Source of the DNA: Ktedonobacteraceae bacterium
GTDB lineage: Bacteria; Chloroflexota; Ktedonobacteria; Ktedonobacterales; Ktedonobacteraceae
DNA length: 64,000 nt
Direction of reading: 5' to 3'
NCBI GenBank assembly: GCA_035653615.1
Contig: DASRBN010000021.1
Span: 1-64,000, forward strand
Position 1 is the stretch's first letter. Each line of letters starts with the position of its first letter. The notes under the pieces were generated by a model that saw only the letters and a program-made list of their open reading frames with translations, ran no database searches and was not told where the DNA came from. This document shows positions 53,898 to 63,910 of the stretch, piece after piece. A program made the position numbers and the translations under genes.

Positions 53898-54268
53898 AAT
53901 TCCTCTAACCTTTTCTTCCTCTTCATGGCGTCGAAATACCCTGGTTCCAGTTCCAATGCTCGATGAACGGCCGCCAGTGCCTCCTCTTTCTGACCCAGAA
54001 TTCCCAACACCCAGGCTTTCCCATCCCATGCTGCTGCATACCGGTCATCGAGTTCGAGTGTGCGATCAAAAGCCGCCAGCGCCTCAGCATAGCGCCCCAA
54101 CATTCCCAGGTATGTTCCCCTGGCGTACCATGCTTCTTTACTTGTTTCATCCAAAGCCAGGGCTCGTTCTACTGCCGCCAGCGCCTCAGTATAGCGAATT
54201 GCCCCTGATAACTGCTGGCTGTACTCCAGCCAGAATTTTGCGCGTCTCTTGTCCTCTTCAGATATCAT
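53894..54268 (-). CDS. Tetratricopeptide repeat protein
   Basis: About 124 aa from ATG at 54268, which has GGAGA just before it; the frame extends to 54325. Three TPR units: LSGAIRYTEALAAVERALALDETSKEAWYARGTYLGMLGRYAEALAAFDRTLELDDRYAAAWDGKAWVLGILGQKEEALAAVHRALELEPGY. TPRs mediate protein-protein contacts. No signal or membrane helix. Small cytoplasmic adaptor with an unknown partner. Confidence 0.8.
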   Translation of the reverse strand: MISEEDKRRAKFWLEYSQQLSGAIRYTEALAAVERALALDETSKEAWYARGTYLGMLGRYAEALAAFDRTLELDDRYAAAWDGKAWVLGILGQKEEALAAVHRALELEPGYFDAMKRKKRLEEF

Positions 54269-54438
54269 CGGTTCTCCATTCTGGGGCGCGACCATGCGGT
54301 TGAACGAAATATAGTGGGAATCCACGTAGCCGATGAATCGGCGCTGGGCGCGATGAATCGGCCCCTACAGCTGCGACGGGGTCGATTCATGGCTTCCCTG
54401 ATTATTGCGTTCAAGTGCATCATCTGGCCCCTACAATC

Positions 54439-55104
54439 TCATTTCGCCTGTTTGCGTTCCCATGCCGCCAAAACCTGCTGGTACGCTTCCCAGGTATCCA
54501 CGTCGTAGTTTGCCATGGCATCGCTTATTTCGACCAGTTCCACCTCTTTCTTATGGTTTTCGACTACTTTGCGTCCGCCTTCGTCACCCTCAATCTGCAG
54601 TAGTTCGGGGAACAGGCTCCTGTCGAACAGCACCGGGCTGCCGCGTTTCCCATCATAAACCGGCGCGACGATGCGTTTTCCTGTCCTGCGATAGATGGTA
54701 ATTAAACTATCGATTACTTGCTGGGTCAACAAAGGCTGATCTCCGAGTACGACGAGGGCGCTATCAACGAAGTAATTCCTCTCGCCTTTCGTATAGCCAT
54801 TAGCAGTGAGCATCTGTATACCCAGGCGCATCGATGTACTCATTCCTTGCAGGTAGTCGGGATTTTCGATGAGCATGATGTCCTGTGGGATGCTGCCGGG
54901 GAAGATAGTCGTTCGAACCTGTTCTGCCTGGTGTCCCAATACAATTACCGCCGGGCGGGCCTGCGATGCCAATACTGCATCTATAACATGCGCCAGTACT
55001 GGCCGATTATGTAAGGGTAGCAACAGTTTGTGCCGTCCGCCCCCCATGCGGCTGGAGCTACCGGCAGCCAGAATAATGGCCGCTGTGGAAACAGAAAGTT
55101 GCAT
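54439..55104 (-). CDS. MobA/MocA-like nucleotidyltransferase
   Basis: 221 aa. N-terminal signature ILAAGSSSRMGGGRHKLLLPL is the nucleotide-binding loop of molybdenum cofactor cytidylyl-/guanylyltransferases (LAAGxSxRMGxxK). Family-typical VVLGDQPLLTQQVIDSLI and GKRGSPVLFDRSLFPELLQIEGDEGGRKVV follow; the last is typical of MocA, which adds CMP to the cofactor for xanthine dehydrogenase-like enzymes. No Mo-enzyme genes are close. The neighbour on the other strand is larE. Confidence 0.88.
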   Translation of the reverse strand: MQLSVSTAAIILAAGSSSRMGGGRHKLLLPLHNRPVLAHVIDAVLASQARPAVIVLGHQAEQVRTTIFPGSIPQDIMLIENPDYLQGMSTSMRLGIQMLTANGYTKGERNYFVDSALVVLGDQPLLTQQVIDSLITIYRRTGKRIVAPVYDGKRGSPVLFDRSLFPELLQIEGDEGGRKVVENHKKEVELVEISDAMANYDVDTWEAYQQVLAAWERKQAK

Positions 55105-55221
55105 TTCATTTTCTCTTACAGTTGTGCTTAGATTACATCGTCGATGATGTTATAATACAGCAGGTGCTTTGTAATCACCAGAAGATGTGCAGGCTTAATA
55201 GCTTTCTATCTTATCCCACCC

Positions 55222-55246
55222 TGCTTGCCTGAAGTGCAGGCAAGCA
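55222..55246. promoter_or_regulatory. Hairpin in the larE leader
   Basis: TGCTTGCCTG-N5-CAGGCAAGCA, perfect 10-bp stem, flanked by a further CTATCT/AGATAG pair. It ends 40 bp before the larE start. Confidence 0.5.
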
Positions 55247-55286
55247 GAATAGATAGCGCGATCCTGGTCCAGGAGAACATCGTATC

Positions 55287-56153
55287 ATGCTCGATACTCA
55301 ACAAGTCAATACCGGTAACATTGAAAAATTGGATGCTGAAACGCAGGCTAAATATGACCATTTACAGGCAATATTACGCGACATGGAATCCGTGCTGGTC
55401 GCCTATTCGGGTGGAGTCGATAGCGCCCTGCTGTTGAAAGTGGCCCATGATGTGCTTGGCCCGCGTGCCCTTGGAGCCATCGCCTCTTCCCCCGCTTATG
55501 CCGATGAAGAGACTGCTCAGGCTATCGCAGTCGCGGAGGAGATGGGCGTTCCATTGATTATGCTGGAGACGCACGAACTTGAAGATGAGCGCTATGTCAA
55601 AAATGATTTCAATCGCTGCTACTTCTGCAAAACAGAATTGTTTTCCCAACTAGTACCGCTAGCTCAGCAGCATCATTTGCTCCATATCGCCTATGGGATT
55701 AACAAGGACGATGACGGTGATTTTCGCCCCGGGCAGCGCGCCGCGCGTGAATTCAGTGTGCGCGGCCCGTTGAAGGAGGCTGGTATGGGCAAACGCGAGA
55801 TACGCGCGGTAGCCCGTATGCTCAATGTGCCTGTATGGGATAAACCGGCCATGGCCTGCTTCTCCTCGCGCATTCCTTATGGCAGTAAAGTCGATGTAGC
55901 CTCGTTACAGATGATTTATAAGGCGGAAAAGCTGCTGCGCGAGCTGGGGTTTCGCCAGGTACGTGTGCGGCACCATGACAAACTGGCGCGTATTGAGGTC
56001 GAGCGGACAGAGATTCCGCGTTTGATCGAGGATGAAATGAGTCGCGTCGTCACGGATGGATTGCGCAAGATAGGCTATACCTATGTTACCGTTGACCTCC
56101 TGGGCTATCGTACCGGCAGTATGAACGAAGGATTTTTTAAGAGGAAGAGATGA
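55287..56153 (+). CDS. larE: ATP-dependent sacrificial sulfur transferase LarE
   Basis: 288 aa. PP-loop SGGVDS at 41-46 binds ATP; Cys191 in the MACFSSRIPYG segment corresponds to the Cys that donates sulfur in Lactobacillus LarE. NRCYFCKTELF adds a further CxxC pair found in the family, which in other members can hold an Fe-S cluster. LarE makes the dithiocarboxylate of the nickel-pincer cofactor with LarB and LarC, neither of which is in this window. AGGAG is 11 bp from the ATG. A cysteine desulfurase starts 3 bp after the stop. Confidence 0.92.
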   Translation: MLDTQQVNTGNIEKLDAETQAKYDHLQAILRDMESVLVAYSGGVDSALLLKVAHDVLGPRALGAIASSPAYADEETAQAIAVAEEMGVPLIMLETHELEDERYVKNDFNRCYFCKTELFSQLVPLAQQHHLLHIAYGINKDDDGDFRPGQRAAREFSVRGPLKEAGMGKREIRAVARMLNVPVWDKPAMACFSSRIPYGSKVDVASLQMIYKAEKLLRELGFRQVRVRHHDKLARIEVERTEIPRLIEDEMSRVVTDGLRKIGYTYVTVDLLGYRTGSMNEGFFKRKR

Positions 56154-56156
56154 GAA

Positions 56157-57308
56157 ATGATGCCGGAGCGTACCATTTACCTTGACCATGCCGCCACCAC
56201 CGCGCTCGATGCGCGCGTGCTGGACGCTATGATACCCTATCTGACGACCGAATATGGCAATGCCAGCAGCATCTATACGCTCGGTCGTCATGCCATGCAA
56301 GCCATCGACGGCGCGCGCGAGCAGGTGGCCGAAATCCTGAATTGTCGTCCCACTGAGATCACCTTTACGGGCTGCGGTTCCGAATCCGATAACCTGGCGA
56401 TCAAGGGTATGGCCTTTGCCTCGCAGAAAAAGGGCAACCATATCATCACGTCGTCGATAGAGCACCATGCCGTACTGCATACATGCCAGTACCTGGAGCG
56501 TTTTGGCTTCAAAACCACCTATCTTCCGGTTGATGGCTATGGCCGCGTGAACCCTGATGATGTCGAGCGTGCCATTACCGATCAAACGATACTCGTCTCG
56601 ATCATGTATGCCAACAACGAGGTGGGAACCATCGAGCCAATCGCGGAAATTGGTCGCATCTGCCGTGCCAGGAAGTTAGCGTTCCATGTTGATGCAGTGC
56701 AGGCAGGCGGATCGCTGCCTATCGATGTCGCCGCGCTCAACGTTGACCTGCTCTCGCTCTCGGCTCATAAATTCTATGGCCCCAAGGGAATAGGTATCCT
56801 TTATGCCCGCCAGGGAATGCGCATCCTGCCACAGATGCAGGGTGGCTCGCAGGAGCGTGGCAAGCGTGCCGGTACGGAGAATGTCGCCGGGATCGTGGGA
56901 GCGGCAACGGCCTTACGCCTGGCCTATGAAGACCTGCCACAAGTCCAACCACGTATCCAGGCTCTGAGAGATCGCCTGATTGCAGGCGTTTTAACCATTC
57001 CTAGAAGCCAGTTGACGGGGCATCCAATCGAGCGCTTGCCAAACAATGCGAGCTTTGTCTTTGAGGGCGTTGAGGGCGAATCTATCCTGCTCAGCCTTGA
57101 CCTGCTCGGCATCGCAGCCTCGACCGGTTCGGCCTGCACTTCAGGTTCAGTTGACCCTTCACACGTGCTGCTGGCTATGGGCCTACCCGTCGAACTGGCA
57201 CATGGCAGCCTGCGCCTGACCGTGGGTAAAGGTAATACTGAGGAAGACGTGGAGACAATCCTTTCCGCGCTGCCGGGGATTATCGAGAAATTACGCGAAC
57301 TGCGTTGA
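56157..57308 (+). CDS. Cysteine desulfurase (NifS/IscS family)
   Basis: 383 aa, PLP enzyme of aminotransferase class V. It removes sulfur from cysteine to give alanine and a persulfide. N-terminal IYLDHAATTALD, the PLP Lys205 in SAHKFYGPKG, and the active-site Cys327 in STGSACTSGSVDPSHVL with a long loop, as in group I (NifS/IscS) enzymes. It starts 3 bp after larE, so it may reload sulfur on LarE (its Cys or an Fe-S cluster) rather than feed general tRNA thiolation. No iscU, sufB or mnmA is seen nearby. Confidence 0.93.
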   Translation: MMPERTIYLDHAATTALDARVLDAMIPYLTTEYGNASSIYTLGRHAMQAIDGAREQVAEILNCRPTEITFTGCGSESDNLAIKGMAFASQKKGNHIITSSIEHHAVLHTCQYLERFGFKTTYLPVDGYGRVNPDDVERAITDQTILVSIMYANNEVGTIEPIAEIGRICRARKLAFHVDAVQAGGSLPIDVAALNVDLLSLSAHKFYGPKGIGILYARQGMRILPQMQGGSQERGKRAGTENVAGIVGAATALRLAYEDLPQVQPRIQALRDRLIAGVLTIPRSQLTGHPIERLPNNASFVFEGVEGESILLSLDLLGIAASTGSACTSGSVDPSHVLLAMGLPVELAHGSLRLTVGKGNTEEDVETILSALPGIIEKLRELR

Positions 57309-57315
57309 GCAGAGA

Positions 57316-57510
57316 TTATTCTAGCTCGACGGTAACTTTGATAGGCTCTTCGCCCTCCTCAGCGTGCCGGATGGTGATATCCGCAGTAAGGTTGAGCGCG
57401 TCAAGCAATTCTATCAATGTGTTGAGCGTAGGATCCGAGTATTGGCTGGTCGCCGGATCGACCCTGGCTCATTGTCAAGTAGTCCTTTTTTGTGCTACAT
57501 TGAAAGGTAG
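57316..57510 (-). pseudogene. Remnant of an HTH-type antitoxin-like gene
   Basis: On the minus strand the frame from 57468 to the stop at 57316-57318 reads ARVDPATSQYSDPTLNTLIELLDALN (first part) followed by LTADITIRHAEEGEEPIKVTVELE, similar to the C-terminal half of XRE-type helix-turn-helix antitoxins. Immediately upstream, in another frame, TKKDYLTMSQ looks like the preceding segment, so a frameshift lies near 57468. No start codon or N-terminal half remains, and no partner toxin gene is next to it. Confidence 0.5.
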
Positions 57511-57652
57511 ATACAGGCAATCATCAGCATTGGCTATGCTTTTGCTATGAATCTTATTCGCTACTATATGCCACAGCCGGTGGGGAACAGGCAACAAGGA
57601 TGTTGCAGTCCTTTCGCTCCCGCCTTTGCCAGAGAGAAGGAGTAAATTATTC

Positions 57653-58822
57653 ATGGATACGCTCAAACGTGAGGTGCTGTCGGAGCGCGTACGATCGGTG
57701 AAGCCTTCGGGTATTCGTAAATTTTTTGACATCATCAATACAATGCCTGATGTCATTTCGTTAGGAGTGGGTGAGCCGGATTTTGTCACGCCAGAGCATA
57801 TCCGCCAGGCAGGTATCCGCTCCATCGAGCTGGGACATACCCGCTATACATCTAATTATGGCATCCTTGAGTTGAGAGAAGAGATCGCACGTATGCTGAA
57901 TCGCCGCTATGGGCTGACCTACGACCCGGCGACAGAAATTCTGGTCACGGTTGGTGTCAGCGAGGGCGTTGACCTGACAATGCGCACGCTTATTGACCCC
58001 GGCGATGAGGTGATTTCTCCTGATCCTGGCTATGTCGCCTATGAAGCCGATATCATCTTCGCGGGGGGAGTTCCTGTTCCCGTTCCAACCTATGCCAAAT
58101 ACAATTTTGGTGTGCGCGCCTCCGAGATAGCCGCCGCCATTACGCCGCGCACAAAAGTGATCTTGCTCGGCAATCCCAATAATCCCACCGGCGCGGTCGT
58201 GCCCCGTGAGGAACTGGAAGGGATTGCCCAGCTTGCCATTGAGCATGATTTGATTGTAGCCGTTGACGAGGTATACAGCCGTCTCGTCTATGGAACGGAG
58301 CATATCAGTATTGCGGCTCTGCCTGGTATGCGCGACCGCACCGTCCTGCTGGATGGCTTCTCGAAGGCCTATGCGATGACCGGGTGGCGCATTGGTTACG
58401 TTGCCGCGGCGAAGTACATCCTGGAGGCTATGCTTAAAATTCACCAGTACGCGATCATGTGCGCCGGTACTGCACCCCAGGAGGCAGCTCTAGAGGCGCT
58501 ACGTCATGGCGAGGCCGATGTGCAGGAGATGCATGATTCTTATGCTCGTCGTCGCCGTATGTTCGTCGATGGCCTTAACCGCATTGGTCTGCCGACCTGC
58601 GAGCCACACGGCGCTTTCTATGCCTTTCCCTCTATCGCCGGTACGGGCCTGTCGGATGAGGAATTCGCCGAAAGACTGCTTTTTGAGGAGAAAGTAGCTG
58701 TGGTTCCAGGCAGTTCTTTTGGAGCAGCTGGCAAGGGATATGTACGCTGCACCTACTGTACCGCCTACGACCAGCTCGAAGAGGCCCTGGTGCGCATGGA
58801 GCGCTTCCTGAAGAAGCTGTAG
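57653..58822 (+). CDS. Class I/II PLP-dependent aminotransferase
   Basis: About 389 aa from ATG 57653, with GAAGGAG 10 bp upstream. Type I fold: SLGVGEPDF near the start, YTSNYGILELREEIA, GNPNNPTGAVV, DEVYSRLVYG, the PLP Lys238 in LDGFSKAYAMTGWRIGY, and PHGAFYAFP. These match the AspC/PatA-like branch (aspartate, aromatic or LL-diaminopimelate-type aminotransferases). A perfect 30-bp hairpin follows the stop directly. Exact substrate cannot be assigned. Confidence 0.92.
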   Translation: MDTLKREVLSERVRSVKPSGIRKFFDIINTMPDVISLGVGEPDFVTPEHIRQAGIRSIELGHTRYTSNYGILELREEIARMLNRRYGLTYDPATEILVTVGVSEGVDLTMRTLIDPGDEVISPDPGYVAYEADIIFAGGVPVPVPTYAKYNFGVRASEIAAAITPRTKVILLGNPNNPTGAVVPREELEGIAQLAIEHDLIVAVDEVYSRLVYGTEHISIAALPGMRDRTVLLDGFSKAYAMTGWRIGYVAAAKYILEAMLKIHQYAIMCAGTAPQEAALEALRHGEADVQEMHDSYARRRRMFVDGLNRIGLPTCEPHGAFYAFPSIAGTGLSDEEFAERLLFEEKVAVVPGSSFGAAGKGYVRCTYCTAYDQLEEALVRMERFLKKL

Positions 58823-58887
58823 AAGTGTTGAGGAAGAAGTTGAGCGGCGCTTCGCGGAGCGCCGCTCAACTTCTTCCTCAACACTTC
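58822..58887. repeat. Perfect 30-bp hairpin between convergent genes
   Basis: Arms 58822-58851 and 58858-58887 are exactly complementary; loop TCGCGG. It starts at the last base of the aminotransferase stop codon and ends 20 bp before the DsbA-like gene's stop. No U tract on either side. Confidence 0.92.
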
Positions 58888-58906
58888 ACCTCAACACCCT
58901 ATTATT

Positions 58907-59542
58907 CTACTCCGCGATAGGATCCCAGCGCACACCGCCCCTATCGCGCTTCAACTCGAACAGGTTGGGCTGGCGCAATGCCCAGGCGGTATAGTCCCAC
59001 AACTCGCCTGCATCTTCGCCGCGTGGCACGTTCTGGATAATTGGTCCGTAGAAGCCAACATGCGAGCCTTCTATCGCTATGGTCGGTACACCGAAAGCGC
59101 GGTAGCGTTGTACGGCTTCCTCGTGGTCAGCAAGCACATCCTGAATTGTGCTATCATCGGCCAGGGCTGCATCGACAATTCCCGGGTCCAGGTCTGCCTG
59201 TTTCGCAGCCGCCCGGATTACATCCAGCTCTTTAATGTTCTCCCCGTGTCCATGCCGGGCCGCTCCTAATGTTAAATAGAGTCGCTCGACCGCGTCGTTA
59301 CCATACTGGCGGCGTGCCAGCGCCAGGGTGCGCTCGGCTGCCCATGTGCCGTCCTTCTGATAATCTGGCGTCACACCCTCCTTGCGGTTCACCACTTCGA
59401 GGCTGAAGAATCGCCAGGTGATGTCAAGTGGGCGAATCTTGCGCGCTTCGCGAATCCATAAAAATGTGCGCCATGCCAACGGGCAGGCGGGGTCAAAATG
59501 GAAATGAATACGAACCGGTGTTGTTGCTTCTGGTAATGGCAT
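58907..59542 (-). CDS. DsbA-family protein, Rv2466c-like
   Basis: 211 aa, thioredoxin fold with a helical insert. The active-site region reads FHFDPACPLAWRTFLWIREA, in which only the first Cys of CxxC is present (CPLA), and the cis-Pro region is FGVPTIAIEGSHVGFYGP. FDPxCPWxW is the wording of the mycobacterial DsbA-like mycothiol-dependent reductase Rv2466c, so a role in thiol redox or nitro-group reduction is possible. It is flanked upstream by a perfect palindrome (59593-59609). No signal peptide, so probably cytoplasmic. Confidence 0.83.
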   Translation of the reverse strand: MPLPEATTPVRIHFHFDPACPLAWRTFLWIREARKIRPLDITWRFFSLEVVNRKEGVTPDYQKDGTWAAERTLALARRQYGNDAVERLYLTLGAARHGHGENIKELDVIRAAAKQADLDPGIVDAALADDSTIQDVLADHEEAVQRYRAFGVPTIAIEGSHVGFYGPIIQNVPRGEDAGELWDYTAWALRQPNLFELKRDRGGVRWDPIAE

Positions 59543-59592
59543 TGAAGTAAAGACTCCTCTTTTTGATTGTGTGAGTGACTATCGTCTTACTC

Positions 59593-59609
59593 ACTTCACA
59601 AAATGAAGT
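59593..59609. promoter_or_regulatory. Palindrome upstream of the DsbA-like gene
   Basis: ACTTCA-CAAAA-TGAAGT, perfect 6-bp arms, 51 bp before the start of the minus-strand DsbA-like gene and next to a second inverted pair (GTGAGT, ACTCAC). A possible repressor site. Confidence 0.4.
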
Positions 59610-59668
59610 AACATACATATCATACGTCGCGTTAAGAAGGGATGTCAAGGCAGGGAGGTTATCCATAA

Positions 59669-61024
<1,356 letters not shown>

Positions 61025-61078
61025 AATACAACGCTGTATATACCGGTGCCGGAAACTTGCAGTCAACGAGCTGCTCAT

Positions 61079-63544
61079 TCACGGGCCAGAAGGCGATTGT
61101 ATTACAAACGAAATCTGATCAGGCCTGGTAGGTAAAAGGAGCGTATCGTCTCCGGGAATTTGAATAGATACCTTGTCGATTCCTGGCTTATTTGTCAGTG
61201 TTTCCAGAGCTACTTGCTTACTTTTCCCTTCGATAAGCTGTGCGAGTTGTTGTTCCTGTGCTGTGTTGAACTGGTACACCCATAAACCCGCGGCGCTCAC
61301 CTGTATGCTTATCGTTCCATTACCCGGATTTGACAGCGTCGCATTTATGAAAGTTGTCTTGATTGTTCCTACTAGTGCATAACCCGGACCGGGCTTGGAC
61401 GCAGCCTGGGCTTTGAGTAGTGCTACAGCCATAGCAATCGCTCCGGTGTAATCGTAGACCTCACCAGAGCATGTGAAATGCACCGTTACGGTGACGTTCG
61501 ATGCTCTATCACCCGCCTGATGATTGGAGACAATGTTTGGTTTACATTGCGGAGTGCTGACCATACGTTGATTCGACTGGATTTGCGGTTGCAGCACTTG
61601 CTGTGGATCAGGTGAGTTTGCGTTAATCAACGTAGTAGCGGCGTTATTGATATCGCTCTGCTGCACGGCAGTATACTGTTGCGGGTCTTTCCCATTAGTA
61701 AATCTGAGTGATGAATTAGTAAAAACGCTGTATGACAACTGCCCGTATTGATTGTTATTAAAAATATTGTTTCCTATCGTCCCTACTTCAAGCACATGGG
61801 CAGGGCCGCACTTTTGTGACCATGTAGAAGGTGAAGGAGCAGGTGGAAGTGTTTCCGTTGCATCCAATACCATGTGAAAGAAAGGAGCATCCGGATATGT
61901 GTTGCTGTAGACGGAACCTACTAGCAGTGTAAGAGAAGAAGAGGTATCAAAATTGTCGATGCAAACTGTGCCTGACGCGTGTGTACCCGGAATCGTGCCT
62001 GTGCCCGTGGCATTGACCGTCAAAGAGTTTGAGGGCGTGCTGGCCGAGATCACCTGCGCTCCTACTTGATGCTGGGAATGACTTGGAGTTCCTGTTACCG
62101 CCGAAATCGTGAAGGCGTTTTTCAAATCATCGGTGGTTGGGATGATCGTTACAGTAGCGGAACTGGCAATTGCAGGTCCCTGAGAATGAGCAGGCGGGTT
62201 ACTCCTGCTAGTGACGCTGCCAGTGCCCTTATTGAAGAGGGCCGGGCCTGCATAAACAATTCCACCGCCGACGAGTGCCACAATAAGCACAATCAATGCG
62301 GCGATTAAAAATGGTTGGCGCTTTTTCTTGCGAGCAGCCTGTACAGGTGGTTCTACTGCTGCTGTAGCATCCAGTTCTCTCAAAGGCGGAAAAATAGTGC
62401 CTGATCTGGAAGCTTGTTCCATTGTTCCGCTTGCCGGTAGCTTTAGTTTATCTGGCTCAGCCAGGACGGGGTCCTGAATGGGGGTGGCAGTAACGGTGGC
62501 TGCTGGTGGAGTATCTGGTGGTCGTACATATGCTACCGCGTAGCTTTCAGGAGCGGGGGTGTTCGAGGAAGGCTTGACCGGTGCAGAAATATCAAATCCT
62601 GGTGCGAAAACAAGAGGTGTTGTCCTGTCTGAGCGATCCAGATCAACACCGGAAAAGGCTCTCTGAGCGCCTGTCATTCCATCTACCGCTTGGTTGAAGG
62701 CATTGGCGAAGGCGCTAATCGAGGTAAAACGCTCTTTAGGGTCTTTTGCCAGAGCATGTAGAAGAACAGCATCGATTTCACTTGAAAGCTGAGGGTTCAA
62801 GCTGCCTGGTGATTTTGGCTGTACGTGAAGATGCTGGTACATCATGTTTGCTGGCCCACCTTGGAATGGCAGGCTTCCAGTAAGTAATTCGTAAGCCATA
62901 ACCGCCAGGGCGTACTGGTCCGCAGAAGGCGTTGGTGTACCCTCCCACTGTTCTGGGGCCATGTAAGATGGCGTTCCTCGAATAGACTGGCTCGCGCTCG
63001 AAGTTGCTGTAATAAAGCGTGCAATGCCAAAGTCTGAGAGCAGCAGGTCGGGAAAGCCATTGACATCTTCACGAGTGCGTAGCAGGAAATTGGACGGTTT
63101 CACATCCTGATGAATTACCTGGCGATTGTGAGCGTGTTGGAGCGCGGCTGCGGCTTGTTGTACGATTTGCTTGACTACCTGCGGTGTTAGCAATGTCCCA
63201 TTTATATGCTGGCGTAACCATTGGGCTAACGACCCTTCGGCGCGATAAGGCATCACCATGAACATGATGGTCGTATCGCCGATCAGCTCTTCTCCCACAT
63301 CGTACATGGGGAGAATATTGGGGTGATCGAGCTTGGCAATAGCTTTAGCCTCGCGCAAGAATAGGCGCACTCCATCCTCACGCGCTTTTTCCGTTGAATA
63401 CGGGCCTATCTCAGCCCGTATCACCTTGATAGCTATATGCTGTTCGATACGTGCATCTTCAGCGAGGTAGACATCGCCCATGCCGCCGCTCCCCAGGATG
63501 CGTATCAGGCGATAGCGACCAATTTGCTTTCCCTCGAGCGACAT
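61079..63544 (-). CDS. Membrane Ser/Thr protein kinase with large ectodomain
   Basis: 821 aa. N-terminal Hanks-type kinase (about 10-275): LGSGGMGDVYLAED, IAIKVIR with the ATP Lys, DVKPSNFLL, SDFGIARF and MAPEQWEG. The catalytic loop reads HQD (145-147) in place of HRD, so it is a non-RD kinase whose activation loop control may differ. One transmembrane helix at about 412-434 (FLIAALIVLIVALVGGGIVYAG) separates a proline/alanine-rich juxtamembrane region from a C-terminal ectodomain of about 380 residues with no PASTA repeats and no family I recognise. GGGGGAAG precedes the start. Confidence 0.9.
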   Translation of the reverse strand: MSLEGKQIGRYRLIRILGSGGMGDVYLAEDARIEQHIAIKVIRAEIGPYSTEKAREDGVRLFLREAKAIAKLDHPNILPMYDVGEELIGDTTIMFMVMPYRAEGSLAQWLRQHINGTLLTPQVVKQIVQQAAAALQHAHNRQVIHQDVKPSNFLLRTREDVNGFPDLLLSDFGIARFITATSSASQSIRGTPSYMAPEQWEGTPTPSADQYALAVMAYELLTGSLPFQGGPANMMYQHLHVQPKSPGSLNPQLSSEIDAVLLHALAKDPKERFTSISAFANAFNQAVDGMTGAQRAFSGVDLDRSDRTTPLVFAPGFDISAPVKPSSNTPAPESYAVAYVRPPDTPPAATVTATPIQDPVLAEPDKLKLPASGTMEQASRSGTIFPPLRELDATAAVEPPVQAARKKKRQPFLIAALIVLIVALVGGGIVYAGPALFNKGTGSVTSRSNPPAHSQGPAIASSATVTIIPTTDDLKNAFTISAVTGTPSHSQHQVGAQVISASTPSNSLTVNATGTGTIPGTHASGTVCIDNFDTSSSLTLLVGSVYSNTYPDAPFFHMVLDATETLPPAPSPSTWSQKCGPAHVLEVGTIGNNIFNNNQYGQLSYSVFTNSSLRFTNGKDPQQYTAVQQSDINNAATTLINANSPDPQQVLQPQIQSNQRMVSTPQCKPNIVSNHQAGDRASNVTVTVHFTCSGEVYDYTGAIAMAVALLKAQAASKPGPGYALVGTIKTTFINATLSNPGNGTISIQVSAAGLWVYQFNTAQEQQLAQLIEGKSKQVALETLTNKPGIDKVSIQIPGDDTLLLPTRPDQISFVIQSPSGP

Positions 63545-63643
63545 CGTAACTTCCCCCTAAAGTAGAAAAAATAGAAAGAAAGCGCATAGCAAATGTATCT
63601 CTCATAATTATAGCATGGGCATTTGAAAATGTATAGTTTCTTT

Positions 63644-63910
63644 TCATTCCCTGGTCGAAGGCTTGGTCGCGCGCTCAAGGGATGCAAGGCGAACAAATGC
63701 CTCTCTTGTAGAGTGTCCGCATATGTCTTCAGATGGTTGCAATCTATTGCAGACTTCCGGTCGCTCCGGCCTACCGAAGAGCGCGCAGCGATTGTCCTTC
63801 GTCAGGTGAATACAGCGCACCCCGGCTGGTTTGCCATGAGGCATACCAGGAATAGGTGACGATATCGATAGCGCAATACAACAGGCTCCGCAGCCAACCC
63901 GGCAGTCCAT
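63644..63910 (-). CDS. YkgJ-family cysteine-cluster protein
   Basis: 88 aa. The Cys pattern DCRVGCGACC, RCIHL, CALFGRPERPEVCNRLQPSEDIC is that of YkgJ-like proteins, which bind zinc or an Fe-S cluster; eight Cys in all. CxxGxCC and a further C-x2-4-C are the family's markers. GGAGG is just upstream of the ATG. The function is unknown. It is 100 bp from the kinase gene, on the same strand; the two need not be linked. Confidence 0.85.
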   Translation of the reverse strand: MDCRVGCGACCIALSISSPIPGMPHGKPAGVRCIHLTKDNRCALFGRPERPEVCNRLQPSEDICGHSTREAFVRLASLERATKPSTRE

